Source of the DNA: Macrolepiota albuminosa
Taxonomy: Eukaryota; Basidiomycota; Agaricomycetes; Agaricales; Agaricaceae
DNA: 64,000 bases
Direction of reading: 5' to 3'
NCBI GenBank assembly: GCA_027475525.1
Contig: JAMWFC010000049.1
Location: 1,489,297 to 1,553,296 of the forward strand
Within the stretch, counting starts at the first letter, position 1; each line of letters begins with the position of its first letter. Shown in pieces: positions 21,212 to 33,091 of this stretch. Under the pieces are notes generated by a model that saw only the letters and a list, made by a program, of their open reading frames with translations, had not been told where the DNA came from and searched no databases. A program made the position numbers and the translations under genes.

Positions 21212-24200
21212 TTAAGTTGAATAGGACATACCCATATCAACTATAAGTTTTTCAAGCCGAGGACGTGGTAACGCTTTCGTAAAAATGTCGGCAACGTTTT
21301 CTTCAGAGGGGATTGGTTCCACGTGTATGTCCCTATATCTGACTGCTTCACGAATCCAATGCACCCTGACGTCGATATGCTTGACTTTGCTGTGGCCACT
21401 GGTATTTTTCGTAAGCGCTACGGCCGTATTATTGTCGCACCGAACTGTTAAAGGTCGATCCACCTGTATATCCACCTCCGCGAGCCATGAGAACATCCAG
21501 ATAGCCTGCTTCCCTGCCTCAAACACACCGATGTACTCTGCCTGACCGGTCGACGTGCTTACGTGATCCTGAGTCTTCGCCTTCCAGCTTACAGGCCCTC
21601 CAGCCATGTTAAAGACGTATCCGGCCGATGACTTACGAGTATCCGGGTCGTCGGCATAAGATGAGTCGGAGAATCCATGTGGTTTGATGTCCCCACCCTT
21701 TCGGTACGTGATGACGAGATTCTTCGTGGTCTTTAAGTACGCAAGGATATGTTGGACTAGACACCAGTGGACTGGACGGGGGTCTTCAGCGTAACGCATC
21801 AATACCATTACCGCGAATGCAATGTCAGGACGCGTTCCATTGGCAACATGGTTCAGCATTCCCAGGGCTTTACGATAGAGTTTATCTTTCATGAAATACG
21901 CATCTTTGGCGGGAACCGGCTTAGGTTGGGAATCGGACAGGTTGACGTTGGCAGGAAGCGGCGTGTATTTTGGTTTAGCGTCCTCCATTCCAAAGGTTGA
22001 TATAGCCTTCTCAATCAATTGTTTTTGATGAATTGTAATGTCTCCGGTGTCGCTGGTGATTATGGATATACCAAGAACCTTATTCGGTTTCCCCAAGTCG
22101 GTTATTTCGTATACTCCACCTAACTCCTTCTTGGTAGTATCCAAGATTTCATCAGATGTGGCGCCCATCAAGACGTCATCGGTATACGTCGAAGATAGTA
22201 AGTATTCCCCGTTATGAGTCCATTTTATCCGAATACAAACGTCGGCACGAGATTGACGATGACCCTGTTTAATGAAGGTTTTGTTGAGTTCATGAAACCA
22301 ATTATTCCCACCGTCCATCGTTCCGTAGATAGTATAGTTCATTTTTAAGACGGTGTCGACGTTATTGATTTTATAGTGGTCTTCAAAGCCTTCAGGTATC
22401 TCGAGATAATTTTCACCCTGGGGTTTTGCGTTGAGATAAGCGCCGACGAAGTCGATTAGGCCAAGTTTTAGTCCGCGAGAAGCAATTATAGCCAATAGGA
22501 TTCTGACGGATTCATACCTGACGACAGCCGCAAAGGATTCTTCATAGTGTTCTCCTAATTTTTGAGTGAATCCTTTCACTACGCTTCGCGCTCGTCGTCT
22601 AATGAGAAATCCATTTCCGTCAACCTTAAGATCGAATACCCATTTTGTCTTTATGGTATTGATTCCAGCAGGGCGTGGAATTGGCGTGACAACTCCTCGT
22701 TCATCCCATCGGGCTATTTCCGCTTCCATCGCAGGTCTCCAGAGGTGACGCCTGATTTCGTCGTCTGCCTCGGCAAAGTTTATTGGGACAAAGCGATTTT
22801 GGGGTTCAGGAGGTAATCCTACAGATAGAGCGGCTGGAGTCTCAGGGACATCGGTGTAATGGCTATGATTTTCGTCATCACTCAGGGTCGTGACGTCGGA
22901 GAGATTTCCATCTAGTCCAGTGCCGACTAAAGTTTTCTCGATTAGTCGTGCTGATCTTCTCGATGCTGCAGGATATACAATGCGAGGTTTTGACTTTTTT
23001 GGAGCGGGAGGTGGCTCGATTAGAGGTGTGGTCTCGTTTGTTGGAGTTTTCGGTGGCTCAGGTAGCATTTGGGCTGGTCTGGGTTCATCAGTGATGATCT
23101 CGTTGACTTGGTCATCCGTTTTCGAAGGAGCTGGATTATTTAGGAAGTTATAGTCGGTTTTTTCATTGGTTATTTTGATTCCATTATACTCCCCCTCAGC
23201 TGTGAGGGAACGGTGACCAGATCCTTCTTCAAAACGAACATCCCGTGATCGGACTACTTCTCCAGTCTCGGGTATCAGTATCCGATAAGTACCTTGACCT
23301 TCGATTCCAATCAATCGGCCCTTGATAGCCTGCTCAGACAGTTTGCCTCCGCTTCGTTCCCTCAGCACATGGACATATGCGATCGAGCCCCATACACGTA
23401 TGTGTCCGACGTCCTGTCGTTGACCAGACCATTTTTCCTCAGGTATTGATCCAGGATGGCGGCTGGATGGTAGACGGTTTTCGACGTAGTCTGCGAAGTC
23501 CCAAGCCTCGGCCCACCATCTCACAGGCAGCCTCGCATCCATCAACATGGCCCTGACAGCACCAGTCGTGACGCCAATCGATCTCTCAGCAGTGCCGTTC
23601 GACGCAGATGAGTATGGGACAGTCGGGTCGAATATGAGGCCTTCCTCACGGAAATAGTTCTTCCATAAAGTACTATGGAATTCCGGTGCATTATCAGTAC
23701 AGATAAAGACCATTATATGGCCAGTGATTCTTTCTGATTCAGCCTTATAGGTTTTAAATGCTTGGAGAACAGTTTCCGTGAGTTGATTTTGGAGGAAAAA
23801 GGTACGTCGATGCGAGGAACCCCGATCGTGGAATTTCATGGCATACACAGCACCACCAACGGATTTTACTTGAGCTGGACCCCACAAGTCTATATTCGTC
23901 GATCGCAGGACTATGGTCTCGGGCATGGGACTCCCATCAAACGGTCGTCGTTTCATATTCGCAACAATACAGTCCTCACATTGGCCTGTAGTAGTCTCCT
24001 GTTTGATGATGAGACCATCAACGAGCTTTGATGCTTCAATGATACGCGAGATTCCGAAATGGGAGAAGCGTCGGTGCCATGTGGTTATGTCTACCGGATT
24101 TTGGAGTGATCGAGCTGTTAATGCTGCTGGGACAGGTACAGTAAACGATCCCGAGATCAGATACATTCCGTTTTTCAATTCGCCGGTGAAGACTTTGACC

Positions 24201-25594
24201 TTATTGTGGAAGAATCGGACCTTTCGATCACCAAAGACTGAGTGCCAACCAGCGAGATCCAATTTACTGATCGAAATTAGGTTTGCCGTTACATCAGGGG
24301 CATGAAGCGCATCCCTGAACATCAACGTATGCTCTTTTCCGCCGTTGATCACCCTGATGACAACATTTCCTATCCCTAGGATTGTGAAGTTCGCACCCTC
24401 TTTCGAGGATTGACCAACCAGTTTGGCGACTGATTTATAATCGACAAACACTTCACGATTCCTAAAGAAGTGCGTCGTACACCCAGAATCTGCAAACGAG
24501 CATGACGGATTAGGGGCTACGTTGCCAGTTGTGAGTGCGACACGTTTTAGCGAAGGTACGTTATCGTGATATATTGCATCAGAGAAGTTAGCAACTGATG
24601 CCGACAGCGCAAAGTGGCTACCGAGTACCACTGCACCATCAGTAGTTGCGGAAGTGAATGTTGCCGACGGAGGAGACACAGTCCGTTTGCCCTTCCACCA
24701 CGTTGGGTATTGACCTTGTTTGCCGCCACCCTCTTGGAAGCAATCGGATTGGACGTGGCCATTTCTTTTACAGTTTGAACACTTTTTGTCAGAATTGTTA
24801 TTTGCCCTTTTCGACAAGCCATTAACCTGGGCTTGTAATGCCTGGATCGTAGCTTCAAGGGCTTTTACGGTATCGGCAGCTGCCGTGGACGTGCCGGATC
24901 TGTTCGCGATGCGTTCGCCATGTGTAGTCAGGGTCTGGATAACTTTAACCAGGTCGATTTCCCCATAGAGCGTGGATACGATTGGGTCCCAAGATTCAGG
25001 GAATGAGTCCAGTAACTTGACGATAAATCGCTCGTCTGTGATGTCAGCGCCTGCATCGTTTGCTGCTTTGCGCATCGTCCTCATTTTCTCGATATGACCC
25101 CCCTCTCCGGCTACTTTATTTCCGTCGACATATTTGCACTCCGCCAATTCCCTTTCCCTCATGTTTCTTAACCTCTGACTTCCAACACCGTATTGCTTAT
25201 TTAGGAACGCCCAGGCCTCATGCGAGGTCCCATCAGGGTTGATGCCTGATCCAGCGATGTCAGACAAATTGATCAAGATTGATGACAAAGCAACGCTTTC
25301 GCGGAGCTCGTATTCAAGCTCGTTCGGGTTACGCGAGTGTACGGGGGTTGGTTGAGCTGATGCAGAGGGGGAAACTTCGGTCAAAATGGGCAGCGGTGAC
25401 GGTGATGATTCGGTAGGAGCTTCATCCTTTTTGGGTCGTAGAGATACTGGTACAACAATTTTGTCTTCCCAGTAGTTTAGTAGCCCTCGAGGTTTTCCGT
25501 GGGCAATCATATTGATTTTCCAGCTCGCATAATTTTCGTGGCCTTTGCATTTTTGATCCTCAGACAAGGAAAACGGCAAAAGCATTGAACTCAT
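21212..25594 (-). CDS. Ty1/Copia Gag-Pol polyprotein, intact (1460 aa)
   Basis: A single open frame carrying all Copia functions in Ty1/Copia order. A Gag region (about aa 1-260) is followed by a zinc knuckle CSNCKRNGHVQSDC (about 270). The retropepsin active site is FADSGCTTHFF (about 370). The integrase has the zinc motif H...CEDCIVANMK, then catalytic D (NIDLWGP), D (FICTDNAPEF) and E (NGTAERSIG). Reverse transcriptase shows KTKWVFDLKVDGNGF, RRARSVVKGFTQ and the catalytic YTDDVLMG (about 1138). RNase H has GFSDSSYADD and STGQAEYIG. Integrase before RT separates Copia from Gypsy. No stops or frameshifts are seen, so the protein could be active. The start Met lies 91 nt inside the 5' LTR boundary. 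Confidence 0.96.
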   Translation of the reverse strand: MSSMLLPFSLSEDQKCKGHENYASWKINMIAHGKPRGLLNYWEDKIVVPVSLRPKKDEAPTESSPSPLPILTEVSPSASAQPTPVHSRNPNELEYELRESVALSSILINLSDIAGSGINPDGTSHEAWAFLNKQYGVGSQRLRNMRERELAECKYVDGNKVAGEGGHIEKMRTMRKAANDAGADITDERFIVKLLDSFPESWDPIVSTLYGEIDLVKVIQTLTTHGERIANRSGTSTAAADTVKALEATIQALQAQVNGLSKRANNNSDKKCSNCKRNGHVQSDCFQEGGGKQGQYPTWWKGKRTVSPPSATFTSATTDGAVVLGSHFALSASVANFSDAIYHDNVPSLKRVALTTGNVAPNPSCSFADSGCTTHFFRNREVFVDYKSVAKLVGQSSKEGANFTILGIGNVVIRVINGGKEHTLMFRDALHAPDVTANLISISKLDLAGWHSVFGDRKVRFFHNKVKVFTGELKNGMYLISGSFTVPVPAALTARSLQNPVDITTWHRRFSHFGISRIIEASKLVDGLIIKQETTTGQCEDCIVANMKRRPFDGSPMPETIVLRSTNIDLWGPAQVKSVGGAVYAMKFHDRGSSHRRTFFLQNQLTETVLQAFKTYKAESERITGHIMVFICTDNAPEFHSTLWKNYFREEGLIFDPTVPYSSASNGTAERSIGVTTGAVRAMLMDARLPVRWWAEAWDFADYVENRLPSSRHPGSIPEEKWSGQRQDVGHIRVWGSIAYVHVLRERSGGKLSEQAIKGRLIGIEGQGTYRILIPETGEVVRSRDVRFEEGSGHRSLTAEGEYNGIKITNEKTDYNFLNNPAPSKTDDQVNEIITDEPRPAQMLPEPPKTPTNETTPLIEPPPAPKKSKPRIVYPAASRRSARLIEKTLVGTGLDGNLSDVTTLSDDENHSHYTDVPETPAALSVGLPPEPQNRFVPINFAEADDEIRRHLWRPAMEAEIARWDERGVVTPIPRPAGINTIKTKWVFDLKVDGNGFLIRRRARSVVKGFTQKLGEHYEESFAAVVRYESVRILLAIIASRGLKLGLIDFVGAYLNAKPQGENYLEIPEGFEDHYKINNVDTVLKMNYTIYGTMDGGNNWFHELNKTFIKQGHRQSRADVCIRIKWTHNGEYLLSSTYTDDVLMGATSDEILDTTKKELGGVYEITDLGKPNKVLGISIITSDTGDITIHQKQLIEKAISTFGMEDAKPKYTPLPANVNLSDSQPKPVPAKDAYFMKDKLYRKALGMLNHVANGTRPDIAFAVMVLMRYAEDPRPVHWCLVQHILAYLKTTKNLVITYRKGGDIKPHGFSDSSYADDPDTRKSSAGYVFNMAGGPVSWKAKTQDHVSTSTGQAEYIGVFEAGKQAIWMFSWLAEVDIQVDRPLTVRCDNNTAVALTKNTSGHSKVKHIDVRVHWIREAVRYRDIHVEPIPSEENVADIFTKALPRPRLEKLIVDMGMSYST

Positions 25595-25672
25595 GCTTGA
25601 TAATGGGAAAATATTCTATTGAGTCGCAGGGGTCTTTGATGATCGCAAATCTTCTATTAATTGGAAGGGACG

Positions 25673-25684
25673 GGGCCCATAACC
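25673..25684 (-). promoter_or_regulatory. Copia primer-binding site (initiator tRNA-Met half-molecule)
   Basis: On the minus strand GGTTATGGGCCC directly abuts the 5' LTR end. The plus strand reads GGGCCCATAACC, the anticodon stem-loop sequence of eukaryotic initiator tRNA-Met including the CAT anticodon. Copia elements of insects and fungi are known to prime from an internally cleaved tRNA-iMet. The conventional CCA-end complement (TGG...) is absent. Confidence 0.88.
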
Positions 25685-25845
25685 TGTTAATAATAGAGAT
25701 TAGATTCAACTCAGAAGCGACCACAGATAATGGTAAGCGACTGAGGTGCGTTACGGCGAAAATTGTAATATTAGTAAGTGAAAGTATAAATAAGGAAATT
25801 GATCGTGATTGAATAACAAGAGGGATGTGGAGGCCTATCTCAACA
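25685..25845 (-). repeat. Copia 5' LTR
   Basis: 161-bp LTR upstream of the polyprotein in the element's orientation. It carries the element promoter. Reads as identical to the 3' LTR at 21,022-21,182. Followed by the second ATGAC target copy at 25,846-25,850. Confidence 0.93.
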
Positions 25846-28800
25846 ATGACGCTATTGCTCGGCGTCTCTGTCAGTGTCCTGGTACGACTGAAAAACGTCG
25901 ATACCGAACCCTCCTTGCGACTTACTCAAGAACTAAAAGTAGGAGTCCTCCTTCCTTTTGACAACCGTCTACTCACTCCAATCAGGACGAAATCATTGCC
26001 TCTTACTCGACCCATGTCTTAATGTCAAAAGTTGCGATTCCGCCCTACATATCCGTACGTACATCTTTTAACTACCTTAAGACAATCCTGACGAAATCAG
26101 AACGCGTATAGCGATTTCATAAGTAACTTCGTGTCAGAGCAAGATTTCCTCCAGTCGATACTTCCTACGATCGAAAAGGCCGTGCTACGATCTCCCGATA
26201 TTTCCTTGCCACGTTCGTTAACCTCTTTATCTAAAACTAACCGCTGACTCGAATGCTAGTTATCTCCAGTTTCATCTCCGCCTACGCCCGCCCTCTCACC
26301 ACGGATGTCTTTTGTCGCATCCTCACGCAGACTCTCAACAGCGCCAAATCCAGCAACCCCTCGACTCGCGCGGGCGCCATTGAACTATTCAAAACACTCC
26401 TCCCTGCCAATGCTCCCTCGGAGTTCACTACGCACGCAGTCACCGAGCTCCTCGCCCTTCCAAAGACCGGAAAGACCACTGGGCCAGACCATCGTATTGC
26501 ACTATATACAATGGTCGCACATCTAGTCCCTTCGTCTACTATCTCTGCCTCCCTCGTCCAGACAACGACCCCGCTTCTTGCGAAAGAGACGCATGAAGGA
26601 GCTACGGCAGTCCTTGCAGGCGCTCTCGCCTCGCACATAAGATTCCTCCTTAAAGATCCCGCGTCGGGTACGGTGACTCCAGAGACGACAGCACTTATCG
26701 CGAAGGAAATGGGTAACGTGAAGCCGGGGGTGCGCCGTGCGTTCTGTGTGCTGGCTGGTACAATCTTCGTCTGCGGGCTCGATTTTGGGGAGGATCAGGC
26801 ACTAGGTTTCGCAAAGGCGATCGTGCCGGCGCTAGAGGGAAACTTGAAGAATGTTTCTGCGAATCCGCTGAATGCCAGTGGGGGGCCTCTTGAGGCTTAT
26901 ATCGCGACAACGGTGCTATTGGGTCCGCTCGCGAAGACCGGGAAGTTCAGTATGTTGCTACTTGCGTTGTTCCTGCATAGACTTATATGGGACTCTTCTT
27001 ACTTTGGATGATCTCATTTCAAGGAATCCGGCGTTGACTTTGATCGCGTCTGGATCGACGAAAATTTCGTTTTTGTTGTGGGACAAGGTGTATCAGAAGT
27101 TGAGCGATCCTATGGACGAGAAGTGGCTCTTGAAAGCATGGGAGGCGGCTTTGTTCTACTTCAAGAACGATTTTACGAAGAACGAGAATCTTCGGTGCGT
27201 TCTTTGGTTAGACATTCACGCCAACAGCCAACTGACTTGAATTCGTAGAACACAGCTTAGTCTCGTACTCATCCATCTCTCCCTGGATGGAACCACACCG
27301 GAGATTCGCCGAGAGGTCAACGCTGTTGTCGAACGGAGCACGGCAGCGCTTCCTGATCTCACGAATTGCATCATTCGTGATGGGCTCGCCTCCTTCCTGG
27401 CGTGCGGACCGCCGACTCTAAAAACTGCTGCGTCGACGTCTACAAACGAGACTTCTACTCTGTGGACTAAGCATTCGCGGCTCTCGAATCTGTTGCTTAG
27501 TGCTGTTTCCTTCCCAGAGGAAACAAAACCCGAAATCAGGGAAAATATCGTCGTTAATGCCATCCTTCTTGGTCACCACCACCTCATCTGTATATTCTAT
27601 TACCTCTATATCCATTTAATTATTGATTTCGACTTCTTAGGTGGTAATTCTCGGCAAACGTGGATCGACCTGTGTCAACGAGCACGTCTGGACCCGCATG
27701 AATTGATCACTAACCATCTAGACGAGCTTCTCGACCTCATTCTGAGGGGATCGGATGCAGATACCAAGGTGAGGGGTTGTTGTTACATTCGATGCTTGAC
27801 TATGACTGAAGAATATGTCCGAAGTTCGGCTTTGCAGACGCAGGCTACAATGCCATCAGCACTTTAGCATTCGTCGCCCCCGAGGAGGCTCTTCCACGCG
27901 TTATCGATCAATTACGTGATGATATAAACCCAGTCGTAGTCAATGCTTTGACTGAATTTGACTTTGTTATCTGGCTAACGCCTGCTGGGACGACCTATAT
28001 AGATGGTTGGCCGTTGTTCTGCTTGAGACGTCTTACCTGCTAACGCGAGGTCCTCGTCTAGTACTTGCCTCAAAAGGTGAAGGGAAAGTTGCTATCAAGG
28101 GCAAGGATGCCGAGCTCGCGAAGTGGGATGAAGAAATTCGGAAGAATATTGCTGCGAAGAAAGCGGCCGCCTCGAAAACGCTGACAAAGCAGCAACAAGC
28201 TCTCGTTAATGCTCAGCTTGAGGAAGAAGCAAAGGTTCGGCAGCATGTTGCCAATGTTCAGACAAAACTTCGCCGCGGTCTTCGCTTCGTGCAGAGTCTT
28301 GCTGGCTTGGGCGTCGACCAATTTCGAGACCATGTTTCCTCGGTTGCTTCGTTGATCTTGGAAGGCGCGTTGGGTCGTGGTTTGGCGTTAGTCGGAAGCT
28401 TTCGAGACTTACCTGGTATGTCGCGGCTGACTGAGATTTACGTCGGTTGTTCTCTTAATGGTCTTGATCAGGACCTGGCAAAATGCACTTCCGAGAGAGA
28501 CTTGACACCTTCCGTAAGTGGGTCGGTGTGGCAACCCTTCGTAGTCTGGAGGTCAATGTCGTACCCGAGGAACTCAAAAGTGAACCCTTAAACCGTAAGC
28601 ATTTTTCTGCCTTCCTCTCTAGGTCAACACTGAGATAGGTAGATAGTCCTGATTATTTGTGTTCTCTTGCGACTTCAAACGCTCTCAGAGCAGGCGCCGT
28701 TTGATGTCGCGACATTCTCATACGCATATCCTTTGCTAGGGCAAGTGTTACTTCAAGGCGGTATCTCAGCGGAAGAAGAAGACGCACTCGAACAAGTTGC

Positions 28801-31800
28801 ACTTGCCCTTGCTATCATAAGATTCCACAGTGGCGAATGTCTGTTTCTCTTTTTGACAATTTTCGTTGATCTAACTCTACTCAATCAAACAGTCGCGAAC
28901 CCCGCGTTTCCTCGGATCCAGACAATTGAAAAGCTTTTGCATGTGATCAGGCAACAGCCTAAACTCAGCAAAGACGCTTCATCCGCACTTGTTGAACTAG
29001 GAGAAGCGATACAGGCGACAGCGTCACCAGAAGAGATATGTGTCACTAGGGAATGGTCATTGCACAGAGCCTTGATCGGGCTGATCCCTGGCCGGCTCGA
29101 CTCGCAATTGCGCAAACCTTCGAGAAACTCTCGCCTATGTTCACGCCAGCTGAGGTCGAACCTTTCTTCCAGTTCTTGATCAAGGATCAAGCTCTAGGTG
29201 ATCGCGTCGCCGATGTTCGTCGTGGAATGTTCAGTGCTGGTACCGCTGTTCTCGATTGCCACGGTGCTGAGCGGCTAGCGGCCCTCATCTCTTTCTTTGA
29301 AAATCACTTAGCGCAACCGAGTCCTGCAACTGAGACCGATGATCAGATAAAGGAAGCGGTTATCATCCTCTTTGGTTGTCTCGCACGTCATCTAGAATCC
29401 AGTGATCCACGTATACCAACAATCGTCGACCGACTCGTTGAAGCCCTCAAAACTCCCGCGGAGCAAGTCCAGATTGCAGTGTCAGACTGTCTCTCACCTC
29501 TGGTTCAATTGATGCGACCAAGACTTGCATCGTTAGTCGATAATCTCATGAATGATCTGTTCGACTCTCCTAAATACGCTACCCGTCGCGGTGCAGCATA
29601 CGGTCTAGCTGGCGTCCTCAAAGGCACTGGGATCGGTGGGATGAAGGAGTTCGCTATCATTCCCCGGTTACGCGCCGCAACCGAAGACAAAAAGCGGTAC
29701 GAACCGCGTCAAGGGGTCATGTTTGCCTTCGAAACACTTTCAAGTACTCTGGGACGACTATTTGAACCATATATAACCTACGTATTGCCTTTACTGCTAT
29801 CTTTGTTCGGCGACAGCACTGCTGATGTCCGAGAAGCTACTCAAGATGCAGCACGAGTGATCATGGGAAATTTATCAGGTTACGGCGTCAAACTTATCCT
29901 ACCATCGCTACTTGAGGGATTAGACGAAAAGCAGTGGCGGACGAAGAAAGGATCGATTGAACTATTGGGGATGATGGCCTATTGTTCCCCCCGTCAACTC
30001 TCTGTTTCTCTGCCTATAGTCATACCCCGGCTGACTGGAGTTCTCACTGATTCACATGCTCAGGTTCGGACGGCCGCCAACAAGAGTCTGAAGCAGTTTG
30101 GTGAGGTTATCAGCAATCCCGAGGTACAGTCGCTGGTACCGGTTCTTCTCAAAGCGTTGGTGGATCCTGCAAAGACACCCAATGCATTGTCTTCCCTCTT
30201 GAAGACGTCATTCATGCACTACATCGACCATTCATCCTTGGCACTGGTAGGTTTCTTTTCTTGCTTATCCTGTACTCTCTTCTAAAACTCTTTCCGTCCA
30301 GGTGGTGCCAATTATTGAACGCAGGTTACGAGAACGTGGCTCTGAAACCAAAAAGAAAGCTGCACAAATCGTGGGTAATTTGGCCTCTCTCACAGACTCG
30401 AAAGACTTCGTGCCCTATCTATCTGAGCTTCTGCCGATGGTTCACGTCGTCCTCGTTGATCCTGTTCCGGAAGCTCGTGCCACGGCAGCCAAAGCATTGG
30501 GTACCTTAGTAGAGCGTCTAGGAGAAGTTCACTTCCCCGATCTTGTGCCCAACCTTCTGCGGACGCTGAAGACCGATACATCTGGTGTAGATCGTCAAGG
30601 TGCAGCCCAAGGTCTCAGTGAAGTTTTGGCTGGCCTCGGAATGGAGCATCTGGAGGGTCTCCTTCCGGATATCATTATGAATGCTCAATCGCCCCGCCCG
30701 ACAGTCCGTGAAGGATTCATGTCTCTACTCGTATTTTTACCTGCAACGTTTGGCATGCGTTTTCAACCTCATCTTCCAAAAATCATCTCCCCTATTCTTA
30801 GTGGACTGTCTGACACAGAGGAATATGTTCGGGAAGCTGCCATGCGTGCTGGACGAATGGTCGTCAACAATTACTCCACTAAAGCTATTGATCTACTTCT
30901 ACCGGAGCTTGAACAAGGCATGTTTGATCCCGGTTGGCATATCTGTGTAGGTTTTCTCTATTCAGGTGAAAGTAATACTGATATCATTTTCTGTAGCAAT
31001 CATCTGCCACTCTCGTCTTGGTGAAGTTCTTGGTCCGGAGCGTCGTGATCGCATCCTTGCTGCGTTGTACATTGTTCGCCAAGATGGTGTCCTTGTGGTT
31101 TGCCAGACGTCTACCCAAATTTGGCAGGCCCTTGTCCATAATACACCTCGAACCGGTACAGATATATGTCTATCTACGAAAACAGTAATAGATCTAACAA
31201 CCCCACAGTTCGTGAACTTCTTCCTGAGCTTCTCAACCAGCTTGTTTTCTTGTGACGAAGCTGACCAACAAGAGGTATGTTTTTTCTTGTTTGTTCTGAT
31301 CGTGTTAACGTATTCCATGGCAGACTGCTGTTCGCACCACGACAGAAATCAGCCGCAAGTTTGGAGAGAAGATATTGGCCACCATAATCTCCCTTTTGCA
31401 ACAGAAATCTACCTCTCCGGATTCCCACACATGAGAAGGTGTTTGCCTGATGTTGAGTGAGATAATGTAAGTTCTTTGATCAAACGTTTTCTTTCTTTCG
31501 TTTATCTGTTGACGACTGGGAGAGTACAACTGAGTCGCAGCGTGAAGGGCATGAAAACGATATTATCTCTGTTGTTCGCTTCTCGCTGGTCGATGATGAG
31601 GCGAATGTCCGGTCTGCTGCTGCGAAGGCATTTGATGTTCTGCAAGAGCACCTTGGTGCAATTGCCATTGATCAAACCATTCCCACTCTTCTCGAAGCCC
31701 TTCGTCAACCTGGTAAGTGCTCAGGAACTGCTCTCCAAGCTTTGCAAGAAGTGATGAATGTACATGACTGTTATTTTAGCCTATATACTTCTGATTGACT

Positions 31801-32724
31801 CTCTTGAACAGGTCCGCGCTTCTACGGTATTCCCAGTTCTAATTCCTACATTGACGGCGCTTCTGATGACCGTTTTCAATGCTCATGCTCTAGCATCCTT
31901 AGTGACAGTTGCGGGAAATGCTTTGAGTCGGCGGTTGACTGCCATTTTGAATGTCCTCGTCAAAACATGGGAAGATCACAACAGCGAAGAGCTACAAGAG
32001 GCCCTGGACAAGACCCTGCATTCCATTCTCGCCTCTATATCTGACCCTGAAGGTCTTAACACCCTCATGTTGACTCTTCTTGGATGGTACGTCTTCTGAA
32101 AGGCTCTCGAGTTGTATATTCTGATTACTACTTGCAGGGCCAAAAACGAATCTCCTAAACGGTGTGTCAGTGCCTCAAAGTTCTTCGCTGTCTTCTGTCA
32201 AGTTTTCGAGCTGGACTCGTCACTATACCGTGTCGACTGGGTTCGACAACTCATATCATCCTTTGAAGACTCTCAAGTTGAAGTTCATACCGCAGCTTTA
32301 GAAGCCTTTGATATCTTTGTGAAATCCGTGCCCAAAGACGAGCTAGAGCCTCTCGTTGTGCCTCTTCGTCACAGTATTGAATCGACTGGCAGAGCCAGAC
32401 AGACTGTGCCAGGCTTCAGTCTCCCCAAGGGTATTGGCCCCACGGTGCCTATCATCATTGCAGGCCTGACTACAGGCAGCAACGAACAACGCGAGCAGGC
32501 TGCTTATGCTATAGGGGATCTTGTTGAGCATACTGAGGAGAGCGCGATCAAACCTTATGTGGTGCCATTTACCAGACCTCTTATTCGTGTGGTGACACAA
32601 GCGACTACTTACCCTCCTGCTGTCAAGATGGCCATCCTCAGTGCGCTAGCGACAATGCTGAAATGTATTCCTACATTTGTAAAGCTGTTCTTCCCACAAC
32701 TTCAACGGACGTTTGTTAAAAGTG
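25846..32724 (+). CDS. GCN1: Gcn1 translational activator, central segment (between the two insertions)
   Basis: Contains most of Gcn1 in many exons with short introns. Examples are introns 25,939-25,985, 26,055-26,100, 26,213-26,259, an unusually short one at about 26,950-26,980 (31 bp), and 27,195-27,248. N-terminal HEAT segments include TLNSAKSSNPSTRAGAIELFK. The best conserved part (about 29,053-31,020) covers the EF3-like HEAT region and the start of the Gcn2 RWD-binding region. Motifs seen are FDSPKYATRRGAAYGLAG, YEPRQGVMFAFE, LLGMMAYCSPRQLS and KKKAAQIVGNLASLTDSKD. In yeast Gcn1 these map to about residues 1330-1640 and beyond. The last exon runs to TFVKSV at 32,724, where the Gypsy-1 LTR supplies an immediate TAG. 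The 5' end of this segment is the second half of the exon split by Copia. Confidence 0.92.
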
Positions 32725-32960
32725 TGTAGCGTAGTCCGCTATGTGGCGTTGTCCATATAGCTTTACTTACCTTACAGTAGATACTATTATATTATATTTA
32801 TTATAATATAATATTAATTTACATTATTATATAAATTAGTTTACCAGCTGCTTACAAAGCAGCTTATTTTTGTGTTGATACTACATAGTCAATAGACCGG
32901 ACTGGTCTGATTCTGTGCAGTGTGAACCTAAGCTCTCACAATCTCTGTAACTTCGTTACA
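32725..32960 (+). repeat. Gypsy-1 5' LTR
   Basis: 236 bp, starting TGTAGCGTAGTCC and ending in the palindrome TGTAACTTCGTTACA. It contains an AT-rich core and a hairpin, GCTGCTTACAAAGCAGC. Reads as identical to 44,279-44,514. The base after it begins a TTTTTTTGAATCCG stretch; no ordinary TGG-type primer-binding site is evident. Confidence 0.94.
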
Positions 32961-33091
32961 TTTTTTTGAATCCGCCAGCTAGGATCTATTGCCTAGCATC
33001 CGACGTCAGTCGTTGAGTTCGTTGACAGAACTCTATCAGCTTCTCGAGCTTCTTGCACAGCCACACCGTGCAAATTTCAAACAGGGGATCG

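Larger units (their letters stand above)
21017..25850 (-). mobile_element. Full-length Ty1/Copia retrotransposon inserted in GCN1 exon
   Basis: A 4,824-bp element (21,022-25,845), antisense to GCN1. It is flanked by the direct repeat ATGAC at 21,017-21,021 and 25,846-25,850. Each LTR is 161 bp, starts TGTTAATAATAG and ends CTCAACA, and I find no difference between the two copies. The internal region has one uninterrupted polyprotein, a primer-binding site next to the 5' LTR and a purine-rich tract next to the 3' LTR (CCAGGGGGA on the minus strand, about 21,184-21,192). Identical LTRs, an intact ORF and an exact target duplication indicate a very recent insertion by a probably autonomous element. 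Confidence 0.95.

Noticed and set aside
32961..32985. Conventional primer-binding site for Gypsy-1
   Set aside because: The sequence after the LTR (T-run then GAATCCGCC) lacks a TGG start and I cannot match it to a tRNA 3' end.
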